The notes beneath the pieces were generated by a model. It did not search any database, had not been told where the DNA came from, and saw only the letters and a program-made list of their open reading frames with translations. DNA of 28,082 nt from an uncultured Clostridia bacterium (GTDB lineage: Bacteria; Bacillota; Clostridia; TANB77; CAG-508): the NCBI GenBank assembly GCA_947626705.1, contig CANQTJ010000002.1, positions 1 to 28,082 of the forward strand, given 5' to 3'. Positions 23,201 through 28,082 of this stretch are shown piece by piece (positions within the stretch are counted from its first letter, which is position 1; every line of letters begins with the position of its first letter). The position numbers and the translations under genes were made by a program.

Positions 23201-25643
23201 AACTAATTGGAGTTTTTAATACTTCTATTTCATTTGTAAATTGGACATTTACAATTTCTTCTCCACAATATAATTTTGTTGTTTTTAATTCTAGTTTTCC
23301 AAAAATATCTGGTGCTTGTAATTCTACTTCATATACATTATTTCCTAAACTTTTTATTCCTACTTCTTGATTATTAATTTGCACTTTTGTAATACTTTCT
23401 TCTTTATTTGTTTTTATATTATATTTAATTGTAAATGTACTACTTTTCTCTACATATTTATCTGAAACAGTTGCTTGTTCAATTATTACTTTTGCTTTTG
23501 CAATAACTGTCTTTTCATAAATAGTTTTATTTTCTTCTATAACACCATTTGAATTTTCATAAGTAGCTATTACTTTAACATTATATTGCTTTGCTATTAT
23601 TTGTGTAGTATCAATTTCATATACGTGGTTTCCTGCTAAAACATCTTTTTTTAATAAAACATTATTATTTTCGTCTACAACAACAAGATTAGCACTTTTT
23701 AGTCTGTTATCATCATCTTTTAATACCATCTCAACAAATAATTTATTATCTTCTTCTACTATTTGGTCATTCTGAACTGTTGGTATATCTTGCTTAATAT
23801 ATATTGTAAAAGTATTATCACTAGATAAATTAATATGTTTACCATTTGACAATATAATTTCTGTTATAGCTAATTTTTTTGTTCCTGCTTCATCAAATCC
23901 ATTAACTGTTATTTCATATTGATTATCTTGAATTTTTGTAGCTTCAAGATTTTGATTTTCATCAATTACTACTGATGCAATATCTACTCCAGTATCATTT
24001 TTAACATTAAAACGCACTTTTATTTTCTCTTGTTTTTCAAAACTATCCTTTTGCTCTGAATTCTCATCATAAGTCGCAAAATCGCTTAATTGTATATTAT
24101 AACTCTCTAATAACTTAGCACTTTCTCTTTTTATTAGTGTTCCACTATGATCTTGTTCGTGTTCTGTTAATAAATTAGTATCTAAATCATACCCAATACT
24201 AATATCTACTATATAATTTTTTTGTACTACTGCATCAAATGTAATTTCATTTTTTCCTATTAAAATTTTTTGTTCTTTAACTTTTGTATTATCTTCATCA
24301 ACAATTGATACTGTACCTGTCTTTATACTACTATCTTCATCAACAACTTCAAACTTAACACTCAGTGATGATAACTCAATATTCTCATCTAATGTATAAT
24401 TTTTTATACTAGGAATTTGTTTTAAAACGTCAATTCTTTCTGTATAGTCTACATTTATTATTCTTCCTACATCTAATGTAATCTGTGAAATTTTTAATTC
24501 ATTAATTCCACATCTCTCTGGCGCTTTAAGTGTTACAACATAAATATTTTCTTCGTTAACAGTAGAATATTCTGTATCTCCAATCCTAACCTTCTCTATC
24601 TTAGAACCATTATTTACACTTGCATCTATTTTTAATGTAATTTCTTCACCTTTATTAGGATAGTAATTTGAAACTTGTATTCCATTAATATTTGCCTCAT
24701 ATACTATACTCTTTTCAACTTTTTTTACTAATAAACTTAAATCTGTTACTGTTATATATCTGTCATTATTCATATCTGCATTTTCTAAAAAATCTGTTGA
24801 AATTGTATTTAATGAAATTAAATGACTCTTTAATAAATTTACATCTTTATAATCTATAACATTATCAGCATTTAATTCTCCCTTATCTCCTAAAGCTTTT
24901 ACAATTCCATAACCTTGTATAAAAATAATGCCTGTAACTAAAAAAATTGATAATATTTTATTTATCTTTTGTATTTTATTATTTATTTTTTTACCTTTTT
25001 TCCTTGAAGTATACGCAATAACCAATAACACAATAATTGCAATTATAATCAATGAATTATTAAGCCATACTCCTGTATATGGCAATTTTTGTGGTAGTTG
25101 TTCTGGTTCATTTGGTTTATCATTCAAACTACCTGAATTATTATCTGGAAGCTTTGAACTTTTTTCAATAATATGTATCTCTTTTTGTAAAACAGATTGA
25201 ACTTCAATATCATTTTTTCCTTCTGAAGTAACAAAATTTTTAATAGCAACAACAGTATTTGCACCCTTTGCATCTTCTTTTACTTTTAACTTTATTGTTA
25301 CAATTTCTTCTTCACTCTTACTTCCAGCTTTTTTTATTGCGACAAATTCATTGCTTTCTGGATTGTACTCAAGCCCTTCCCATTTATTTTTAGAAGTAAA
25401 ACTATTTTCTGTTAAAGGTTGAAATACTTTTTTATCATATTGTATTTGTGCTTTATAGGCATTTAATCCTTCGTCTATTTCTTGATAATTTTTTAATTTT
25501 AAAGTTACTTCTACTTCATCTCCAGCATAAACATCTTGCTTACTTATTTGTAAATCTAAATTTACTGAACTTGCATAAACTGGGAAGAAAATAGAAACTA
25601 TACAAATAATAATTAAAACGGCACTTATGATTTTTTTATTCAT
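17274..25643 (-). CDS. Giant M26 (IgA1-protease/Zmp-like) zinc metallopeptidase with cohesin, LPYTG, dockerin and GLUG repeats
   Basis: This 2789-residue surface protein probably cleaves host or matrix glycoproteins; the substrate is unknown. In order: signal peptide 1-25; cohesin-like domain about 27-158 (VNLDLQISKQDVYAGDEVEV, YKAQIQYD); Pro/Asn linker; sorting motif LPYTG 187-191; membrane helix 196-212; basic loop RKKGKK; second helix about 229-250; dockerin-like domain about 251-312, with a clear second calcium loop DMNNDRYITVTD and a weaker first loop; four tandem pairs of Ig-like domains 315-1117; GLUG-type repeats about 1240-1450; M26 region with YYNVSKLIPF near 1560; active site HETAHNQDG at 2039-2047 (His2039, Glu2040, His2043); GRRNGTGPEAHADG with Glu2063 as likely third zinc ligand; GLUG-type repeats to the end. 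Streptococcal M26 proteases also carry LPXTG near the N-terminus. The ATG has a GGAGGAG site. The gene is intact, monocistronic and ends in TAG. Confidence 0.88.
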   Translation of the reverse strand: MNKKIISAVLIIICIVSIFFPVYASSVNLDLQISKQDVYAGDEVEVTLKLKNYQEIDEGLNAYKAQIQYDKKVFQPLTENSFTSKNKWEGLEYNPESNEFVAIKKAGSKSEEEIVTIKLKVKEDAKGANTVVAIKNFVTSEGKNDIEVQSVLQKEIHIIEKSSKLPDNNSGSLNDKPNEPEQLPQKLPYTGVWLNNSLIIIAIIVLLVIAYTSRKKGKKINNKIQKINKILSIFLVTGIIFIQGYGIVKALGDKGELNADNVIDYKDVNLLKSHLISLNTISTDFLENADMNNDRYITVTDLSLLVKKVEKSIVYEANINGIQVSNYYPNKGEEITLKIDASVNNGSKIEKVRIGDTEYSTVNEENIYVVTLKAPERCGINELKISQITLDVGRIINVDYTERIDVLKQIPSIKNYTLDENIELSSLSVKFEVVDEDSSIKTGTVSIVDEDNTKVKEQKILIGKNEITFDAVVQKNYIVDISIGYDLDTNLLTEHEQDHSGTLIKRESAKLLESYNIQLSDFATYDENSEQKDSFEKQEKIKVRFNVKNDTGVDIASVVIDENQNLEATKIQDNQYEITVNGFDEAGTKKLAITEIILSNGKHINLSSDNTFTIYIKQDIPTVQNDQIVEEDNKLFVEMVLKDDDNRLKSANLVVVDENNNVLLKKDVLAGNHVYEIDTTQIIAKQYNVKVIATYENSNGVIEENKTIYEKTVIAKAKVIIEQATVSDKYVEKSSTFTIKYNIKTNKEESITKVQINNQEVGIKSLGNNVYEVELQAPDIFGKLELKTTKLYCGEEIVNVQFTNEIEVLKTPISLEDYRLEENLQNQTVIVHFTLIDNDDTFISGKLQLIKDENEEVKKEIDITEIGNNSIEIDVEENFEYTLKIIAKYGRDIEKQQKVEEKILLEKPVQFIKDYGLEIDNIKTKNIETNTESKYYKKGEKLKLSFTSTNITKFYPEFVFIDGEKYKLEKQLNDYTLEFIVPNVSGKKTLTIDKMLMNNGLELIVDSNNSIEIEVLKDEPKIENFIYEKTENDTLQITFDLVDEEETVKSAKIEIKDVTGKIVKQQDITKGQNKLEFTLNTSEKYTVKIISTYDLDTDETDINKYTDKEIFEYELTASVDVIELKDISDIEIYHKTNGTIEKIDFLNLENGIPQDLENYYVKVKMEELPTFYSNIKEIKKDDNGKVYVTINQNEFIIYQKQEDKFNKQYNFTFEVPYRDNQGEHTLVKKANEFFENISKNLSGNYDLTEDLDASCIETLTSAVTGTFTGTLNGNGHKIINLPTGMFEKLNNATIKNLVIENANVTTSVKAIVAGVIENGTTIENVHIKLSTISNNEASMGAIVGNAINSTVKSCSATEVFVKGNNTIGGIVGNTSSGTTIENCYVTGKLQGTLQHNLGSRVGGITGWHSGTTINHCYTNVNIVSPSAKGNGGIIGGPNEGGTPRIENCFAMTSGIAYKIAGFDVLTNVDNIYEYEGGNAITNINANNSEKVKLLTDLYKKEFYKEELKLDEDVWNLDFIQYQKLPNLKSDTMPSQIEDYEIIENKNKIPNYEEVRKNENYQQTKEILYYNVSKLIPFADTNRWVEYANTISAEGLMSTQKIKFILPLDKDNKLVLGIQKDDVNKVTKIKVIYENNKSEDFEVKYSKTIEKLVAVYQIPELNIQYQFGNYIANIDETLKQKIVNEAKEYDYAQVIANTTEEDESRLYVDYYNESVKSKIEEIIGNYLLTQEDYPTYCNNQIIQSQIAEKFTKDKIIKLLYAYNYFDKWYNIDLDGVIISKLMFFNGYYIDKNITTDYLIDSIYKVDKSLRATGATNKFYESTLQVYTGKNMPDFLAYLMQTINGYDNPSDWFVEHFKGILKEQKAYGGTEEIKYRIWDIFETLGDRTNIILPILTAPQEDMYIISMPSQFVIGSMNRYKTYLTKDGKERERMQEIIAEYSEKIGHFYGTVANLMQNSAQQLNSFVHIQFDTRFNFPEGSKVTSGTQEAGTTNDPVLKWVNEAVGQWGAANGAGAYANGTNVFWIVYAALDGDYSFTVFAHETAHNQDGRYFYGGSGRRNGTGPEAHADGNIAQDMGDGSMVFNLSRKFDITQDITNNFTYERINTPEKIKDYYKDMFETGYVLDYLVGQAFLKLTPEQQANVAVQASYEEDGKALITTYSTLTAEDFRQMNLKDMESLWNNKIALKSPGTRGSASYGTYGYESFYDVNWYQAHNDNGAPDSNSFKRLGQEMLGIGGYENGYATYMSGRSQTDLDALRKITGDNSITWKQYKLNRYEEVRQNLSKIPYFDSEQVIKQFEEALKIDAVSGNRDATTNVKRLIFGLVKRATNDFLDGDIYTNPTETSITSAEQLIKLVSSNTFGNYRLDADIDFSTITVNEGNYYIDQFVGILDGNNHKITGLKYPLFNNMIYAQVKNLVIEKPKYNTQAEAFLSINSKNSSISNIHIQESNLELPIIKNKTNAYYEYGENIYTVEQVEINTLEDFIKIGTEEGGTKKKYVINNDIDFTEYSGANSVINEAFVGSIDGKGHTLSNLKNASLFNEFRGTVKNLNIKDFNNTGGDMTTAFTKTSNNAVFENMKFENIILKGTHRTSVVSGTDNANSTFDKITVKNANVTGSGVYVSTFIGRKYGGKITNCYVQGTLECYTTECAGIVGATHQTVIIENVISNVNVNRPKSTDDRNNNGGFVGNIYNTPSIRNCISIGNMTGFDNINVNKFAGCIEETIIKCLENCYEFADSTGVSSITSNTGNSLKTATSQNLREKTFYVNTLHFDENIWDFANLATNGYPELKK
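22295..24701 (-). repeat. Four tandem A-B pairs of Ig-like domains in the M26-like protein
   Basis: Residues about 315-1117 read as four copies of a unit of about 200 residues. Type A modules start near 316, 514, 720 and 915; they share a KGEEITLKI-like strand, a short hairpin, an YVVTLKAP-like strand and end in I-VLK. Type B modules start near 411, 620, 811 and 1018; they share a (I/V)xFxLVDxD-like strand, a xxGKLQLIKDENxxV-like strand and a YxLKIIAxYDL-like strand. Copies are divergent in sequence, so the duplication is old. They probably act as a spacer that holds the peptidase away from the cell. Confidence 0.7.
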
Positions 25644-26067
25644 GTTTTACTCCTCCATATAAACTATATATTTTATTATTAGTCATCCTAATAGTATATT
25701 TCAAAAATTTAATTATTCGTATATTCATACTTTGAAAAACGGAATGTTTAAATTCAATATTATTATGTTTTAATATCTCAATTTACTATATCTAAATATG
25801 AACTATATTTTAGCATATTTAGGCCTTTTTTTAAATATAATATTATTGTCTATTTACTTTCGTGTTATACTTTTTTCTTTTTTATTTACGGATTTTCATT
25901 TTGGAGCTTTTATTACATTTTTGTTAAATTTTTGTTTCAAAAATTTAAGTTTGTTCTTTTAATAATAGAATATTAATTTATGAAAAAAAACATTTATAAA
26001 AAATTATAAATGATAAAATTTGAATAAAAAATGCCTACATTTATTTAGATAGATGTAAAAATAAAAA
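25644..26067. other. Intergenic region upstream of the M26-like gene
   Basis: This 424-bp AT-rich region holds no ORF I would support. Visible elements are an inverted repeat CTAAATATG/CATATTTAG (25792-25800 with 25814-25822), a perfect 9-bp hairpin CATTTATAA/TTATAAATG (25991-26012), and the hairpin at the end of the dehydrogenase gene. A tentative minus-strand promoter, TTGAAA (25699-25704) with AATAAT (25675-25680) and an 18-base spacer, could serve the giant gene, but the match is modest. Confidence 0.5.
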
Positions 26068-26081
26068 CTATACATCTATCT
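26047..26081 (-). terminator. Hairpin overlapping the end of the dehydrogenase gene
   Basis: A perfect 11-bp inverted repeat, AGATAGATGTA (26047-26057) and TACATCTATCT (26071-26081), has one arm inside the last codons and stop of the dehydrogenase gene. The U-run (UUUUUU) comes only about 14 bases after the stem, so efficiency as a terminator is uncertain. Confidence 0.5.
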
Positions 26082-26829
26082 TCCTTTTTTGCACCATATA
26101 AGTAATTTTAGCAATAAAACTACTTGATACAAAATGACTAAAAAATTTAGCCAATTTGACATCAATTCCTGGTACAATATAAAACTTTCCTTTAAGTAAA
26201 TTTTTTATAGCATAATTAGCAATATCTTTACTATCAGCCTCTCTCATATGGAAGTTCACATTTGCAACATTATTAAAATTTGTTTTCACAGGTCCTGGAC
26301 ATAAAATACTAATTTGTACATTGCTATTTTCCTTTATTAATTCTTCTCTTATTGACTCAGAAAGTCTTACTATATATGACTTAGTTGAATAATATGTTGC
26401 CATTAGTGGTCCAGGCATAAAACCCGCAATAGAAGCAACATTTAAAATCCTACCACTATTTTTTGCCTTCATATCTATTAAATACAATTTAGTTAAAATA
26501 TGATATGCAACTATATTTGTTTTAATCATACTTAGTTCTTTATTTAAACTTGTTTTTGTAAAATTACCACAATCTCCAAATCCTGCATTATTGATTAAAA
26601 TATCCACATCTGTTACACATTTGTGCAATTCTTTGCAATTTTCCTCAACTGATAAATCCATTATAATAGTTTGTATATCAACATTATTTTGTTCTTTTAT
26701 CTCTTTCTCTACTTGTTTTAATTTTTGCTCATCTCTTGCCACTAGTACAATATCATATCCTTTTTGACTTAGAACTTTTGCCATTTCTTTTCCAATTCCA
26801 GAAGATGCACCTGTAATTAAAGCTTTCAT
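26068..26829 (-). CDS. Short-chain dehydrogenase/reductase (classical SDR)
   Basis: This is a classical SDR oxidoreductase of 253 residues using NAD(H) or NADP(H). The nucleotide-binding motif TGASSGIG is at residues 6-13. Arg32 after the second strand (VARDEQKL) favours NADP. NNAG is at 80-83. The catalytic set is Asn105, Ser133 (VASIAG), Tyr146 and Lys150 (YYSTK). LCPGPVKTNF follows. The C-terminal 40 residues are hydrophobic and basic, as in the branch of bacterial SDRs annotated as DltE/YqjQ-like or 'SDR family oxidoreductase', so membrane association is possible. The substrate cannot be read from sequence. The ATG at 26829 has an AAAGGAAAGAGG site. It lies 56 bases behind the membrane protein gene with no terminator between them, so it is probably in the same transcript. 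Confidence 0.93.
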   Translation of the reverse strand: MKALITGASSGIGKEMAKVLSQKGYDIVLVARDEQKLKQVEKEIKEQNNVDIQTIIMDLSVEENCKELHKCVTDVDILINNAGFGDCGNFTKTSLNKELSMIKTNIVAYHILTKLYLIDMKAKNSGRILNVASIAGFMPGPLMATYYSTKSYIVRLSESIREELIKENSNVQISILCPGPVKTNFNNVANVNFHMREADSKDIANYAIKNLLKGKFYIVPGIDVKLAKFFSHFVSSSFIAKITYMVQKRKIDV

Positions 26830-26885
26830 ATTTACCTCTTTCCTTTATATATCACTAATTTAAATCTTTTATACTTTATTATTTG

Positions 26886-27434
26886 CTATTTTTTGCTAAA
26901 TTTATTCAATATAATTCCTACTTTATGTACTATTGCAGTAGAATTTTTGTTAGCAATTCCCTTTCCAAATGCCTTTCCACTAACAGTTAGAGCAGACACT
27001 AATGCACTTAATATAAATTGTATATTAAATGGTAATTGAATTTCATTTGTAATCTTTATAGCTATTAATGCACTTATTGCCCCACTTAATACCCCACATA
27101 TATCTCCGATAACATCTGCACATATATTAGCCACCTTAGGAGCATTTTTTATTAATTTTATAGAGTTTTTAGAGCCCTCTACTTTTTTTGTTGCTTTTGC
27201 ATGAAATTCATATTCATTTGCTACAGTTACAGCAACTCCAATTATATCAAATATTATACCTAAAAATATTACAAAAATTAATATTAATATAGCTGGTATT
27301 AAACTTAAATTTGACACTCCATTTGTTGAAATATAAGAAAATATTACAGATAATATAAAAGTTATTACAAAAGATTGTATAACCCATTTCATATTTGAAT
27401 TTTCTTTTTTATTTTTACTCATACTATATTTCAT
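26886..27434 (-). CDS. oapA: Small polytopic membrane protein, probable OLE-RNA-associated protein OapA (DUF21-like)
   Basis: The product has 182 residues with hydrophobic segments at about 16-35, 47-71, 104-126 and 137-152. The pattern IFDIIGVAVTVANEYEFHAKATKKVEG followed by GDICGVLSG resembles the membrane DUF21 fold of CNNM/CorB magnesium transporters. OapA of Bacillus halodurans is a membrane protein of about 21 kDa with four segments and similarity to such transporters; it binds the large OLE RNA and its gene lies next to the RNA gene. I recall functionally important Asp and Gly residues three apart in OapA, and Asp111 and Gly114 here fit that spacing. A large structured RNA precedes this gene by 80 bases. 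Start: ATG 27434 directly follows AAAGGA; the in-frame ATG at 27422 is 12 bases after it, so either may be used. Identity rests on context and motif, not on alignment. Confidence 0.6.
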   Translation of the reverse strand: MKYSMSKNKKENSNMKWVIQSFVITFILSVIFSYISTNGVSNLSLIPAILILIFVIFLGIIFDIIGVAVTVANEYEFHAKATKKVEGSKNSIKLIKNAPKVANICADVIGDICGVLSGAISALIAIKITNEIQLPFNIQFILSALVSALTVSGKAFGKGIANKNSTAIVHKVGIILNKFSKK

Positions 27435-27513
27435 TCCTTTCCAATATGTAAATATGAATCTGCTTCTATTTTAGATTTGCATAATAAGTTTTATATATGA
27501 ACTTTTATATAAA

Positions 27514-27540
27514 TTAAGGTAAGCTTAAAGCTTACCTTAA
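27514..27540 (-). terminator. Palindromic hairpin at the 3' end of the large RNA
   Basis: A near-perfect palindrome, TTAAGGTAAGCTT with its complement and a single unpaired centre, spans 27 bases. It separates the large RNA from the membrane protein gene. The following minus-strand RNA (AUUUAUAUAAAAG) is not a real U-run, so it could be a 3' stabilising hairpin or processing site that still allows transcription into the downstream gene. Confidence 0.55.
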
Positions 27541-28082
27541 ATAATTCTAATTAAAGTTTTAGATGGTAAAAATCCAAGTAAATTTTACGGTTTAGGTCTG
27601 GTCGAATTTCTCTATTTCCCGCTTAACATTACTGTTATAACCGTTTCCGTTTAAGGGAAATAACTAAAATTTATTTTAGCCACCAGATCGCCACTTAAAT
27701 CCGTACCTTAATCCTTAGACTTTCAAGCTTTTCAATTAAAGCAAACATTCTAGAAGTTTTCCTTAACGTACTTTTATAAGCTTACTAGTCTTTTTTGCAA
27801 GTATAATTTCATAATCAAAAGTAAAAAATAATTGGCCAAAATATCTCTTACTTTAAGTTAAATTAATCCCAATACACTCACTCAAGACAGGCTACACTAT
27901 GTATTTTGTGTCTTGGCACTCAACATAGGTTTAACTTAAATTATTCTATTTAAGCCTCCGCGAAACCAGGGAATCACATATATGCCATTATATATTACCC
28001 TAATTCCTTTACTCCCTGAATACACACAAAACTGGCATTTCGCGCACAAACAAGAAACTTCAACGATGTGCCCTTTAGTGGA
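27514..28082 (-). ncRNA. ole: Large structured non-coding RNA, probable OLE RNA, 5' end beyond the window
   Basis: At least 560 bases lack any ORF yet have far more G+C and pairing than neighbouring spacers. Helices I can trace include CGCGAAA-CCAG (27959-27969) with CTGG-TTTCGCG (28032-28044); TTTAAGTTAAA (27852-27862) with TTTAACTTAAA (27930-27940); CAAGACA (27883-27889) with TGTCTTG (27909-27915); CTATGT (27897-27902) with ACATAG (27923-27928), which interleaves with the last pair as a pseudoknot; GGTCTGGT (27595-27602) with ACCAGATC (27682-27689), extended by ACGG/CCGT; ATTTCCC-TTAA with TTAAGGGAAAT (27614-27661); and a CTAAAAT/ATTTTAG hairpin. The size fits OLE RNA (about 600 bases), found in anaerobic and extremophilic Firmicutes and bound at the membrane by OapA; an OapA-like gene follows directly. 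RNase P RNA, tmRNA and 6S RNA do not fit. ROOL and GOLLD are alternatives. Confidence 0.6.

Noticed and set aside
24928..25200. 90-codon plus-strand frame opposite the sorting-signal region
   Set aside because: Antisense to a clearly folded, modular coding region; no ribosome site or promoter.
27514..28082. RNase P RNA, tmRNA or group II intron as identity of the large RNA
   Set aside because: None of the conserved landmarks is present: no RNase P P4-type core, no tag-peptide frame or tRNA-like CCA end, no domain V hairpin.

Overview
The window looks like the chromosome of a very AT-rich, Gram-positive, spore-forming anaerobe of the Clostridia, probably an uncultured gut lineage. The evidence is the long Firmicutes form of ribosomal protein S12, a Spo0E-family gene, TrmFO, a YmfF/YmfH-type M16 peptidase pair, an LPXTG-type sorting signal, and cohesin and dockerin modules. 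All recognised genes read on the minus strand except one small YcxB-like gene. There are no tRNA or rRNA genes, insertion sequences, prophage or CRISPR arrays.

Layout from right to left, the main direction of transcription: (1) 28082-27514, a large structured non-coding RNA whose 5' end lies outside the window. It is followed by a small polytopic membrane protein (27434-26886) and a short-chain dehydrogenase (26829-26068). I interpret the RNA and membrane protein as OLE RNA and its partner OapA, mainly from gene context and the GD-x-x-G motif. (2) 25643-17274, one giant 2789-residue surface protein. It has a signal peptide, a cohesin-like domain, an LPYTG sorting signal near the N-terminus, two membrane segments, a dockerin, four tandem pairs of Ig-like domains, GLUG-type repeats, an M26 (IgA1-protease/Zmp-like) zinc peptidase with HETAH and a downstream Glu, and more GLUG-type repeats. 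(3) 17194-15789, the plus-strand YcxB-like gene and a divergent type IV pilin-like protein. (4) 15609-14440, an Rpn-family nuclease with a 12-bp tandem repeat in its coding region. (5) rpsU (S21) with a consensus promoter, then the M16 pair, whose first member is catalytically dead and whose second carries HFLEH. (6) A 48-residue Spo0E-like gene, a SWIM-SNF2 helicase and trmFO. (7) An unrecognised coiled-coil membrane protein of 840 residues. (8) The str operon rpsL-rpsG-fusA, with fusA cut by the window edge.

The strongest candidate for an undescribed system is the giant M26-like protein. Cohesin and dockerin are normally complementary binding partners on different proteins. Here both are on one chain, placed on either side of a sortase site and a double membrane pass. 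Sortase cleavage could leave the cohesin on the wall and the dockerin-protease in the membrane, free to re-associate non-covalently. Other points worth checking are the long imperfect hairpin between rpsG and fusA, the structured rpsL-rpsG spacer, and the trmFO start, where a strong Shine-Dalgarno is separated from the ATG by a near-perfect hairpin and a possible leader peptide.

Promoters and hairpins were read by eye. Protein families were assigned from motifs without database searches.
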